From positions 1,426,001 through 1,490,000 of the forward strand of contig NZ_JADOVJ010000001.1 of NCBI RefSeq assembly GCF_015752315.1: a stretch of 64,000 bases of DNA. The letters run 5' to 3'. The notes beneath the pieces are model-generated. The model was given only the letters and a program-made list of their open reading frames with translations, made no database searches and was not told where the DNA came from. The translations under genes were made by a program, and so were the position numbers. Shown here piece after piece: positions 17,702 to 25,473 of the stretch (positions are counted from its first letter, which is position 1; every line of letters starts with the position of its first letter). This stretch comes from Nocardioides luteus. Its GTDB lineage: Bacteria > Actinomycetota > Actinomycetes > Propionibacteriales > Nocardioidaceae.

Positions 17702-18946
17702 GTGGAGCTATACGGGGCCGCCGACCGCGAGCGCATCGTCGCCGAGCCGCCCAAGCGGGTGGTCGCGCCGGAGCGTACGCAGTTCGAGCGTGACCGCGCC
17801 CGTGTGGTGCATGCCGCCTCGACCCGGCGGCTGGCGGCGAAGACGCAGGTCGTGGGGCCGCAGGCCGACGACTTCGTACGCAACCGGCTGACCCACTCGC
17901 TCGAGGTCGCCCAGGTCGCGCGCGACCTGTCCCGTGCCCTGAACGGGCCCGACTCCCCGCAGCCCGACATCGCCGAGACCGCGGCCCTGGCGCACGATCT
18001 CGGCCACCCGCCGTTCGGTCACAACGGGGAGAACGTGCTCGCCGACAAGGCCAAGGGCATCGGTGGCTTCGAGGGCAACGCGCAGACGCTGCGGATCCTG
18101 ACCCGCCTGGAGGCGAAGACCTTCGACGCCGACGGGCGCTCGGTGGGGCTCAACCTCACCCGGGCGACGCTGGATGCGTGCACCAAGTACCCGTGGGGAT
18201 TCGGTGAGCGGAAGGGCGCGAAGTTCGGGGTCTACGAGGACGACCTGCCGGTCTTCACCTGGCTGCGCGCCGCGGACGCCGGGCAGCGGCAGTGCGTCGA
18301 GGCGCAGATCATGGACCTCTCCGACGACGTCGCCTACTCCGTCCACGACGTCGAGGACGGAATCGTCGCCGGGAAGATCGACCTGGCCCGGCTCGACCTC
18401 GACGGCGTGGTCGAGACGGTCGCCGACTGGTACGTCCCCGGCTTCGACCGGGCCCTCGCGGTCTCGACCATCGCCGATCTCCGTGCCGCCGGCTGCTGGA
18501 TCGCCGAGGGTGCGGCGTACGACGGATCGCGCCGGTCCCAGGCGATGCTGAAGAACCTGACCTCCGACGTCATCGGCCGGTTCTGCGGGGCCGTGAAGGA
18601 GGCGACGTACGCCGCCGGCGGCGGCCCCTACGCCCGTTACGGCGCCGACCTGGTGGTGCCGGAGCGGACCCGCCTGGAGATCGCGCTGCTGAAGGGGATC
18701 GCGGCGCACTACGTGATGCGCACCGACGAGCGGGCCGCGAAGATGGACCGTCAGCGCGATGTCCTCGGAGAGCTGGTCGAGCACCTCGTCGCCACCGGAC
18801 CCGCCGACCTCGAGCGGCAGTTCGCCGACGACTGGCGGGCCGCGTCCGACGACGCCGCCCGGCTCCGGGTCGTGATCGACCAGGTCGCCTCGCTCACCGA
18901 CATCACCGCGCTCGCCTGGCACGAGCGGCTCTGCCGGCGCCCCTGA
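17702..18946 (+). CDS. dgt: Deoxyguanosinetriphosphate triphosphohydrolase-like HD protein
   Basis: dNTPase of the HD superfamily releasing triphosphate from dNTPs, 414 aa from GTG 17702. HD metal residues are visible in RLTHSLEVAQVAR, LAHDLGHPPFGHNGE and DLSDDVAYSVHDVEDG. The frame is open upstream across the Rrf2 gene, but the conserved N-terminal RVVHAASTRRLAAKTQV supports the GTG. In many actinobacteria dgt stands close to dnaG; here five genes lie between. Confidence 0.92.
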   Translation: MELYGAADRERIVAEPPKRVVAPERTQFERDRARVVHAASTRRLAAKTQVVGPQADDFVRNRLTHSLEVAQVARDLSRALNGPDSPQPDIAETAALAHDLGHPPFGHNGENVLADKAKGIGGFEGNAQTLRILTRLEAKTFDADGRSVGLNLTRATLDACTKYPWGFGERKGAKFGVYEDDLPVFTWLRAADAGQRQCVEAQIMDLSDDVAYSVHDVEDGIVAGKIDLARLDLDGVVETVADWYVPGFDRALAVSTIADLRAAGCWIAEGAAYDGSRRSQAMLKNLTSDVIGRFCGAVKEATYAAGGGPYARYGADLVVPERTRLEIALLKGIAAHYVMRTDERAAKMDRQRDVLGELVEHLVATGPADLERQFADDWRAASDDAARLRVVIDQVASLTDITALAWHERLCRRP

Positions 18947-18962
18947 CGACCCTTGCCGTCAT

Positions 18963-18988
18963 GACATTTAAGCGTTACCTTAAATGTC
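18963..18988 (+). promoter_or_regulatory. Perfect palindromic operator abutting the ArsR-type gene
   Basis: GACATTTAAG, 6 nt, CTTAAATGTC: perfect 10-bp arms ending on the base before the GTG at 18989. Its A+T richness stands out locally. It is a likely autoregulatory operator for the ArsR-family protein; with no room for a Shine-Dalgarno outside the palindrome, the transcript may be leaderless. Confidence 0.75.
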
Positions 18989-19306
18989 GTGACCGATGTC
19001 TGGTACGCCGTCTCCGACTCCACCCGCCGCCAGGTCCTGGCGCGGGTGGCCGCCGGGCCGTGCTCGGTGGGGGAGATCGCCGACGCGCTGCCGGTGAGCA
19101 TGGCCGCGGTGTCCCAGCACCTCAAGGTCCTGCGCGAGGCCGGCCTGGTGTCGATGACACCGGCCGGCCGACGCCGGATCTACCAGGCCCGGCTCGAGGG
19201 TCTGGCCGAGCTGCGCGCCGAGCTGGACACGTACTGGACCCAGGCGTTGCATTCGTTCAAGCAGGTGGCTGAGGCCAGCTACCGGGCAGGGAAGGAGCAG
19301 CAATGA
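18989..19306 (+). CDS. ArsR/SmtB family helix-turn-helix regulator
   Basis: 105-aa winged-helix repressor of the SdpR-like (metal-independent) type: VWYAVSDSTRRQVLARVAAG, SVGEIADALPVSMAAVSQHL as the HTH, KVLREAGLVSMTPAGRRRIY as wing. No cysteine cluster for metal sensing. It overlaps the SRPBCC gene by 4 nt, the standard ArsR-AHSA1 pairing. Confidence 0.9.
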   Translation: MTDVWYAVSDSTRRQVLARVAAGPCSVGEIADALPVSMAAVSQHLKVLREAGLVSMTPAGRRRIYQARLEGLAELRAELDTYWTQALHSFKQVAEASYRAGKEQQ

Positions 19307-19782
19307 GCATCACCCGCGAACCCACCTCCGTGGACCTGGAGATCACCGTCGACGTCCCGGTCGAGCACGCCTTCAAGGTGTTCACCGAGGACTTCGACCG
19401 GATCAAGCCGCGTGATCACAACATGCTTCCTGTCGAGATCGCCGAGACGGTGCTGGAGCCGCGGGTCGGCGGTCGCGTCTACGACCGCGGCGTCGACGGC
19501 AGCACCTGCCAGTGGGCCCGCGTCCTCGTCGTCGAGCCGCCCCACCGGCTGGTCATCTCCTGGGACATCACCCCCGACTTCAACCTCGAGCCCGACCCGG
19601 CCCGGTGCAGCGAGGTCGAGTTCAGCTTCACCTCGGTGGGACCCGAGCAGACCCGCGTACGTCTCGAGCACCGGCACCTCGACCGGCACGGCGCCGGATG
19701 GCAGGGCTGGCGGGACCGGGCCGCGGGCGACAGTGCCTGGGGGATCTACCTGGAGCGGTTCCGGGCCCTCGCGGAGGCGTGA
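19303..19782 (+). CDS. SRPBCC (AHSA1-like) domain protein
   Basis: 159-aa START-like helix-grip fold protein: LEITVDVPVEHAFKVFTEDF, MLPVEIAETVLEPRVGGRVY, VVEPPHRLVISWDI, RVRLEHRHLDRHG. Such proteins bind hydrophobic ligands; no enzyme activity is evident. Overlaps its ArsR regulator upstream and shares a TGATG junction with the downstream gene. Confidence 0.88.
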   Translation: MSITREPTSVDLEITVDVPVEHAFKVFTEDFDRIKPRDHNMLPVEIAETVLEPRVGGRVYDRGVDGSTCQWARVLVVEPPHRLVISWDITPDFNLEPDPARCSEVEFSFTSVGPEQTRVRLEHRHLDRHGAGWQGWRDRAAGDSAWGIYLERFRALAEA

Positions 19783-20417
19783 TGGGCCTCGACCGCACCG
19801 CGCTGGCGACCGCCGAGCGTCACGACCTCGCCGACTTCCTCGAGACGCTGACGCCGGAGCAGTGGGTTCAGCCCTCGCTGTGCAGCGGATGGACCGTACG
19901 CGACGTCGTCGCGCACCTGATCAGCTACGAGGAGGTCGGGCTGGCGGGCTTCATCGGCCGGTTCGCGCGCCAGGGGTTCAGCTTCGGCACGATGAACCAG
20001 CGCCGGCTGGAGGAGTTCGGGAGCAGGACCCCCGACGAGCTGGTCGCTTACGTGCGCGCGCACGCCAAGCCGTCGGGGCCGACGGCGGTGGCGGATGCCC
20101 GGATCGGGCTCACTGACGGGCTCATCCACCACCAGGACATCCGTCGCGCGCTCGGCAGGCCGCGCCAGGTGCCGGCCGAGCGGCTGGTTCCGGTCCTCGG
20201 CTTCGCGATGATCGCCCCGCCGCTGCCGGCGAAGCGGAACGGTCAGGGCCTTCGGCTCGTGGCCACCGATCTCGACTGGTCCCACGGAAGCGGCGAGGAG
20301 GTCACCGGCCCGGGCGAGGCGCTGCTGATGGCGGTCTGCGGGCGTGCCGACGCGCTGCCCGAGCTCACCGGGCCGGGACTGGGGGCGCTGGCGGGCAGGG
20401 TGCGGGCCACACCCTGA
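19782..20417 (+). CDS. Maleylpyruvate isomerase/mycothiol-dependent enzyme family protein (DinB-like)
   Basis: 211 aa from ATG 19782, which overlaps the previous stop by one base. The N-terminal helix bundle has WVQPSLCSGWTVRDVVAHLI, the mycothiol/metal-binding signature of this family (His in VAHL), followed by a second His-containing segment DGLIHHQDIRRALG. The substrate is unknown. It implies a mycothiol-producing actinobacterium. Third gene of the ArsR operon. Confidence 0.85.
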   Translation: MGLDRTALATAERHDLADFLETLTPEQWVQPSLCSGWTVRDVVAHLISYEEVGLAGFIGRFARQGFSFGTMNQRRLEEFGSRTPDELVAYVRAHAKPSGPTAVADARIGLTDGLIHHQDIRRALGRPRQVPAERLVPVLGFAMIAPPLPAKRNGQGLRLVATDLDWSHGSGEEVTGPGEALLMAVCGRADALPELTGPGLGALAGRVRATP

Positions 20418-20450
20418 GCGCAGGACGGGATGGATGAGTAGTCTCCCCGT

Positions 20451-21389
20451 GTGAGCGATCCCCTCGTCTGGCTGCCCTTCGACCCCACCGAGCTGGGCGA
20501 GGTGCCCCGGGGTCTCCGCTTCGAGCTCTTCGACCACACCCGCTTCGCCGGCTCCCACGTGGAGGTGCCGGAATCGGTCGGTGAGGTGGCCTTCTACCTG
20601 CCGCCCTACATGCTCGGCTCGCGGATCTTCGAGGTGGTCAGCCAGATGCAGATGAAGTCGCTCCAGGTCGTGCAGCTGCTCACCGCGGGGGTCGACGCGG
20701 CCCGCGGCCACATCCCCGAGGGGGTGACCCTGTGCAACGGCCGGGGCATCCACGACACCTCGACCGCCGAGCTCGCCGTCACGCTGATCCTCTCCTCGCT
20801 GCGGGGCATCCCTGGTCACGTACGTCATCAGGACGAGCACGCCTGGCGGCCGGGCTGGTTCCCGTCGCTGGCCGACAAGCGGGTCCTGATCGTCGGCTAC
20901 GGGGCGATCGGCCGGGCCATCGAGGCGCGGCTGCTTCCGTTCGAGACCGAGGTGGTCGGGGTCGCGCGGACCGCCCGGGACGGTGTCCACGGCTTCGACG
21001 AGCTCGACGCGCTCGTGCCCGAGGCCGACGTGATCGTGCTGGTCACACCGCTGACCGACGAGACCCGTGGTCTGGTCGACAGCGAGTTCCTGGGACGGAT
21101 GAAGGACGGCGCGCTGCTGGTCAACGTCGCGCGCGGTGGTGTGGTCGCGACCGACGACCTGGTCGCCGAGCTCGCCACCGAGCGGATCCACGCGGCCATC
21201 GACGTCGCCGAGACCGAGCCGCTCCCGGCCGACAGCCCGCTGTGGAGCTCGCCCAACCTGCTCATCACGCCCCATGTCGGTGGCGCCTCGAGCGCGATGT
21301 GGCCGCGCGCCTACCGGGTCGTCCGCGAGCAGCTCGAGCGGTTCGCCGCGGGGGAGCCGTTGGCGAACGTGATGTCGGGGGACTACTGA
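20451..21389 (+). CDS. D-isomer-specific 2-hydroxyacid dehydrogenase
   Basis: 312-aa NAD(P)-dependent reductase of 2-oxoacids. The nucleotide motif is GYGAIGRAIEARL; the catalytic set is Arg in NVARGGVV, Glu in DVAETEPLP and His in LITPHVGGAS. Substrate not predictable. Its ATG/TGA junction with the nitrilase-family gene at 21389 indicates one transcript. Starts at GTG 20451. Confidence 0.92.
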   Translation: MSDPLVWLPFDPTELGEVPRGLRFELFDHTRFAGSHVEVPESVGEVAFYLPPYMLGSRIFEVVSQMQMKSLQVVQLLTAGVDAARGHIPEGVTLCNGRGIHDTSTAELAVTLILSSLRGIPGHVRHQDEHAWRPGWFPSLADKRVLIVGYGAIGRAIEARLLPFETEVVGVARTARDGVHGFDELDALVPEADVIVLVTPLTDETRGLVDSEFLGRMKDGALLVNVARGGVVATDDLVAELATERIHAAIDVAETEPLPADSPLWSSPNLLITPHVGGASSAMWPRAYRVVREQLERFAAGEPLANVMSGDY

Positions 21390-22192
21390 TGCTGCGGGTT
21401 GCGGTCGTCCAGGAGACGGCGGTGCCCGGTGATGTGGCCGCGAACGTCGCGACAGCAGCAGGTCGGGTCCGCGAGGCGGCCGCGCAGGGCGCTCGCCTGG
21501 TCGCGTTGCCGGAGACGTTCACCACCTCGTGGGACCTGGAGGCCTTCGACGGTCCGCTGCCCACGCTCGACGACACCGCCTGGCTCGCCCCGGCGCAGGC
21601 GGCGGTGGACGAGACCGGCGCGGTGCTCGTGCTCAACTCGCCCCTCGCCCGAGGTGGGCGACGGACGATCACCACCCTGGTCCTCGCGCCGGGGGAGGAG
21701 CCGGTCGCGGCGTACGACAAACAGCACCTCTACCCGCCCGAGCGCGAGCGCTTCGAGCCCGGCGAGCACGGCACGACGATCGAGATCGACGGCATCCGGG
21801 TGGCGCTGTCGGTCTGCTACGACGCCAACTTCCCCGAGCACGCCGCCGCGGCAGCGGCCGACGGCGCGATCCTCTATCTCAACACCGGCGCCTACTTCCC
21901 CGGCGGCGGGCACCGGCGCGACCTGCACTACGCCGCCCGGGCGCTCGACAACTCGATGTACGTCGCCTTCGCCGGCCTCGTCGGCGGACCGCTCGATCTC
22001 ATCGGCGGGTCGGCGGTCTACGACCCGCTCGGCCGGCCCGTCGAGCGGCTCGACGACAGCACCCCGGGCATGGTCGTCGCCACCATCGACCCGGCCGAGG
22101 TGGCGCGTGTCCGCGACGAGCAGCGGATGTGGGCCGACCACCGAGCCGACCTCGGCCGACGGCGTACGCTCTCCATCGCCGTCGCCCCGTAG
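21389..22192 (+). CDS. Carbon-nitrogen hydrolase (nitrilase superfamily)
   Basis: 267-aa amidase/omega-amidase-like enzyme. The catalytic triad is visible: Glu in LVALPETF, Lys in AAYDKQHLYPPERERFEPG, Cys in ALSVCYDANFPE. Active on an unidentified amide; pairing with a 2-hydroxyacid dehydrogenase would fit removal of an omega-amide from a 2-oxoacid, an inference. The ATG overlaps the upstream TGA by one base. Confidence 0.9.
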   Translation: MLRVAVVQETAVPGDVAANVATAAGRVREAAAQGARLVALPETFTTSWDLEAFDGPLPTLDDTAWLAPAQAAVDETGAVLVLNSPLARGGRRTITTLVLAPGEEPVAAYDKQHLYPPERERFEPGEHGTTIEIDGIRVALSVCYDANFPEHAAAAAADGAILYLNTGAYFPGGGHRRDLHYAARALDNSMYVAFAGLVGGPLDLIGGSAVYDPLGRPVERLDDSTPGMVVATIDPAEVARVRDEQRMWADHRADLGRRRTLSIAVAP

Positions 22193-22202
22193 GATTCACC
22201 TC

Positions 22203-24089
22203 GTGGCGGGCCGCATCAAGGAGACGAGCATCCAGGAGGTGCGCGAGAAGGCGCGCCTGGACGACATCGTCTCCCAGTACGTCACGCTGCGCCGCGCCGG
22301 GCCCGGCACCTACAAGGGCCTGTGCCCGTTCCACGACGAGAAGTCGCCGTCCTTCAACGTGAACCCCTCGCGCGGCTTCTACAAGTGCTTCGGCTGCGGC
22401 GAGGGCGGCGACGTCATCGACTTCGTGATGAAGCTCGACGGGCTGAGCTTCTTCGAGGCCGTCGAGCGGCTCGGTGACAAGGTCGGCGTGCAGGTCCAGC
22501 GCGAAGAGGGCGACGAGGCGCCGGTGCGTCGGGGACCTGGTCGCGGCAAGCTGGTCGAGGCCCACAAGGTGGCCGCCGAGTTCTACGCCGAGCAGCTGCT
22601 GACCCCGGACGCGGTGGTCGCGCGGCAGTTCCTTGCCGAGAAGGGGTTCGACCGCGACGCCGCGTTGCTCTTCGGCGTCGGGTTCTCGCCACGGGGGGGA
22701 GAGGACCTCTACCGACACCTGCGCGCGCGTGGGTTCTCCGACGAGGAGGTCGTCACCGCCGGGCTGGTGGCGCAGGGACGGTCGCACTACGACCGGTTCC
22801 GTGGCCGGCTGATGTGGCCGATCCGGGAGTCGGGCGGCGACGTCATCGGCTTCGGGGCGCGGCGGCTCTTCGACGACGACCGCATCGAGGCGAAATACCT
22901 CAACACCTCCGAGACGCCGATCTACAAGAAGTCCCACGTCCTCTACGGCATCGACCTGGCCCGCAAGGAGATGGCCCGCACCCGCGAGGCGGTGATCGTG
23001 GAGGGCTACACCGACGTGATGGCCTGCCACCTCGCCGGGATCACCACCGCGGTCGCGACCTGCGGCACCGCGTTCGGCGACGACCACGCCAAGGTGCTGC
23101 GCCGGTTCATCTCGGACGACCAGCAGCTGCGGGGCGCGGTCGTGTTCACCTTCGACGGCGACGCCGCCGGCCAGGCCGCGGCGCTGAAGGCGTTCAAGGG
23201 CGACGGCAACTTCACCTCGCAGACCTACGTCGCCGTCGAGCCCGACGGCCTCGACCCCAACGACCTGCGCATCAAGAAGGGCGACGAGGCGGTCCGCGAG
23301 CTGCTCGCCAACCGCGTCCCGCTCTACGAGTTCGTGCTGCGCAACGTCGCCTCGAAGTACGACCTGGACCGCGCCGACGGCCGCGTCGACGCCCTGCGTG
23401 AGGCGGCCCCGCTGGTCGCCTCCGTGCGCGACGAGTCCAAGAAGATGGGCTTCACCCGCGACCTGGCGCGCTTCCTCGGCGTGGATCCGGACGAGGCCGC
23501 CAGAGAGGTACGCCGCGCCGCCGGTCGCCCGGCGCCCCAGGTCGCCCCGCCGCGGCGCGAGGCCGTCTCCGCCTCGCCTGAGGCTCCGGCTGCGCCGCGC
23601 CGCCCACCGATGCCACACCCCCGCGAGCCGCGCTTCACCGTCGAGCGCGAGACCCTGAAGCTCTTCGTGCAGCACCCGGTCGCCCTGGGCCGCACCACCA
23701 GCGAGATCACCCCCGAGGCCTTCACCCACCCGCTCTACCGGGCGCTGTGGGAGATCATCGCCGGTCTCGGTGGACCCGGCGCCGGCACCGGCGACACCGG
23801 CTGGGCCCAGAAGCTCAGTGCCGCCGCCTCGGACCCGCTCGTCAACCGCATCCTCGCCGAGCTCGCCGTGGAGCCGATCCCGTCCGCGAAGGAGCCGGAT
23901 GCTGCGTACGTCCTGCAATATGTCGTACGCCTCCTCGAGCTCCTCGACCAGCGCCGCATCGCCGACGTGAAGAGCCGTCTGCAGCGCTCCGACGCGGCCG
24001 CCGACCCCGAGGCCTACAACCGTCTTTTCGCCCAGCTCGCCGCCCTCGAGCAGCACCGCCGAGGCCTGCGCAACCTGGTCGCCGAATGA
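22203..24089 (+). CDS. dnaG: DNA primase
   Basis: Synthesises RNA primers at the replication fork. 628 aa from GTG 22203 (MAGRIKETSIQEVREKARLD, the usual N-terminus). CHC2 zinc finger: Cys41, His44, Cys62, Cys65. The TOPRIM domain has EGYTDVMACHLAG and FDGDAAGQAA. A Pro/Ala-rich linker near 440-480 leads to the helicase-binding C-terminal domain (KLFVQHPVALG, to the end). Confidence 0.96.
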   Translation: MAGRIKETSIQEVREKARLDDIVSQYVTLRRAGPGTYKGLCPFHDEKSPSFNVNPSRGFYKCFGCGEGGDVIDFVMKLDGLSFFEAVERLGDKVGVQVQREEGDEAPVRRGPGRGKLVEAHKVAAEFYAEQLLTPDAVVARQFLAEKGFDRDAALLFGVGFSPRGGEDLYRHLRARGFSDEEVVTAGLVAQGRSHYDRFRGRLMWPIRESGGDVIGFGARRLFDDDRIEAKYLNTSETPIYKKSHVLYGIDLARKEMARTREAVIVEGYTDVMACHLAGITTAVATCGTAFGDDHAKVLRRFISDDQQLRGAVVFTFDGDAAGQAAALKAFKGDGNFTSQTYVAVEPDGLDPNDLRIKKGDEAVRELLANRVPLYEFVLRNVASKYDLDRADGRVDALREAAPLVASVRDESKKMGFTRDLARFLGVDPDEAAREVRRAAGRPAPQVAPPRREAVSASPEAPAAPRRPPMPHPREPRFTVERETLKLFVQHPVALGRTTSEITPEAFTHPLYRALWEIIAGLGGPGAGTGDTGWAQKLSAAASDPLVNRILAELAVEPIPSAKEPDAAYVLQYVVRLLELLDQRRIADVKSRLQRSDAAADPEAYNRLFAQLAALEQHRRGLRNLVAE

Positions 24090-24155
24090 GGGCCTGCCGA
24101 TTTCCGATCGCCGCTTCCGGGTTGCTAAGGTTTCACCCGCGCCGCAAGGTGCAAT

Positions 24156-24228
24156 TCCCCTGTAGCTCAATTGGCAGAGCATTCGGCTGTTAACCGGAGG
24201 GTTGTTGGTTCGAGTCCAACCGGGGGAG
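24156..24228 (+). tRNA. tRNA-Asn (anticodon GTT)
   Basis: A complete 73-nt cloverleaf: acceptor TCCCCTG pairs with CGGGGGA, D-stem GCTC/GAGC, anticodon stem TTCGG/CCGGA around loop CTGTTAA, T-arm GTTGG-TTCGAGT-CCAAC, discriminator G. CCA is not encoded. It lies 66 nt after dnaG. Confidence 0.97.
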
Positions 24229-24233
24229 CAAGA

Positions 24234-24271
24234 AACTCCGCTTGACCTGGTCAAACAGGGCAAGCGGAGTT
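24234..24271 (+). terminator. Hairpin terminator after tRNA-Asn
   Basis: AACTCCGCTTG and CAAGCGGAGTT are perfect 11-bp arms around a 16-nt loop, followed shortly by a TTTT run (24277-24280). A standard intrinsic terminator for the tRNA transcript. Confidence 0.8.
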
Positions 24272-24385
24272 CGTCGTTTTACCCGGGTTGAGCGTGGTCG
24301 CACCCCGGGTCGTCACCGCGGTTTTGCGAGTCACTTGATCGGTATTTACGGCGTACCCCTTGACTTTGCGTAGATCGCTCAGCAA

Positions 24386-24400
24386 CCATTGAGTCAATGG
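24386..24400 (+). promoter_or_regulatory. Palindrome covering the start codon of the ArsR fusion gene
   Basis: CCATTGAGTCAATGG is a perfect 15-bp palindrome whose right end includes the ATG at 24397. A possible -35 TTGACT lies near 24360. It would suit autorepression by the ArsR domain; translation would have to be leaderless or use a very short leader. Confidence 0.55.
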
Positions 24401-25089
24401 GTACTGAGCAACATTCCGAACTGGAACGTCGAGCGAAGGTGCACGCCGCGCTCGGTGATCCGGTGCGACTTCGGATCGTTGACAGGCTCCAGACGAGTGA
24501 TGCCTCCCCCACAGAGCTCGCCGGGATGTTGTCTGTCCCGTCGAACTTGTTTGCTCATCATGTGCAGACGTTGATGAGCGCAGGCGTTGTTTCCCGTCAT
24601 CGTTCCGAGGGCGACGGGAGGCGTACGTATCTGCATCTCGAGCAGGACACGCTCGAGAGCCTGGGCACCGCGTCCCCCGTGGCGGTGCCCAGGCGTGTCC
24701 TGTTCGTGTGTACGGGTACCTCGGCGCGGTCTCATCTGGCGGCGGCGTTGTGGCGTCAGGTGAGTACGATCCCGGCTGCTTCGGCGGGTACTCATCCTGC
24801 TGATCGGATCAATCCGGGCACGGTCGATGCTGCTGCCCGCCATCATCTGGACCTGCCGATCGTCGATCCGGTTCGGATGGACGACGTGCTCGATCCGGGT
24901 GATCTGGTGGTCACGGTCTGCGACCGGGCTCATGAGACTCCGAAGGTGCCCGGTGAGCTGCACTGGTCGATCCCGGACCCGGTCGACAAGGGCCCCGAGG
25001 CCTTCGACGCCGCGTACGAAGAGCTCCTGCACCGGATCAACGCGCTCGCGTCCCGCCTGCACCCCGAGAAGCCAACCTCCACGCCCTGA
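24397..25089 (+). CDS. Fusion of ArsR-type HTH with arsenate reductase-like low-MW phosphatase domain
   Basis: 230 aa. Residues 8-90 form an ArsR winged helix (ALGDPVRLRIVDRLQTSDAS, PSNLFAHHVQTLMSAGVVSR); residues 100-225 form a low-MW PTP/ArsC domain with P-loop CTGTSARS (Cys105, Arg111) and the HWSIPDPVDKG acid loop. ArsC usually has CTGN; Asn is replaced by Thr. One later Cys (VTVCDRAHE) is present, but the second resolving Cys is missing (ETPK). No arsenic transporter is adjacent. More CGT, GTT and CAT codons than neighbours suggests transfer near the tRNA. Confidence 0.85.
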   Translation: MGTEQHSELERRAKVHAALGDPVRLRIVDRLQTSDASPTELAGMLSVPSNLFAHHVQTLMSAGVVSRHRSEGDGRRTYLHLEQDTLESLGTASPVAVPRRVLFVCTGTSARSHLAAALWRQVSTIPAASAGTHPADRINPGTVDAAARHHLDLPIVDPVRMDDVLDPGDLVVTVCDRAHETPKVPGELHWSIPDPVDKGPEAFDAAYEELLHRINALASRLHPEKPTSTP

Positions 25090-25098
25090 GGAGTAGCC

Positions 25099-25458
25099 AT
25101 GGACACCGGCTCCACCCATGACCACCAGCTGGCACCGAGCAGCGCCACCGCTCGCCCTGACGGGGAGCTCGGCGGCCACTACAGCCCAGCCCTCTTCGAG
25201 CAGACCCTGAAGGACTCGCTCGACGACGCGGGGAAGAACGCCCTCCCTGCCGCCGACGCCGCCCTGCTGACCGAGCAGTTCGCCGGCATCGTCTACTTCT
25301 CCGACATGGCCGCCGACCGCCCGCGGCGCCCGCAGTCGCCGTATCGCAACGCCGCGGCGGGCGCGCCCGGCGGGGAGCACTCCTGCTCCACGCGAGGTCG
25401 TCGCGTCCCGACCCGGCCCTGGCGACTGCCCGCAGGCGAACGGAGCCCCAAGAGCTGA
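25099..25458 (+). CDS. Small hypothetical protein, possibly a degraded gene
   Basis: 119 aa with a good ribosome site (GAGGAG) before ATG 25099, 9 nt after the ArsR/ArsC fusion. The first half (YSPALFEQTLKDSLDDAGKN, LLTEQFAGIVYFSDMAADR) looks like a normal helical protein; from about residue 75 the composition turns Arg/Pro/Ser-rich (RPRRPQSPYRNAAAG, RVPTRPWRLPAGE), as expected after a frameshift. Family not recognised. It could be a truncated remnant of a longer partner gene. Confidence 0.45.
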   Translation: MDTGSTHDHQLAPSSATARPDGELGGHYSPALFEQTLKDSLDDAGKNALPAADAALLTEQFAGIVYFSDMAADRPRRPQSPYRNAAAGAPGGEHSCSTRGRRVPTRPWRLPAGERSPKS

Positions 25459-25473
25459 CGCGGCGTCTCCGTC

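Noticed and set aside
24156..24400. Integrative element attachment site at tRNA-Asn
   Set aside because: No second copy of the tRNA 3' end was found downstream, and no integrase or excisionase gene is present.
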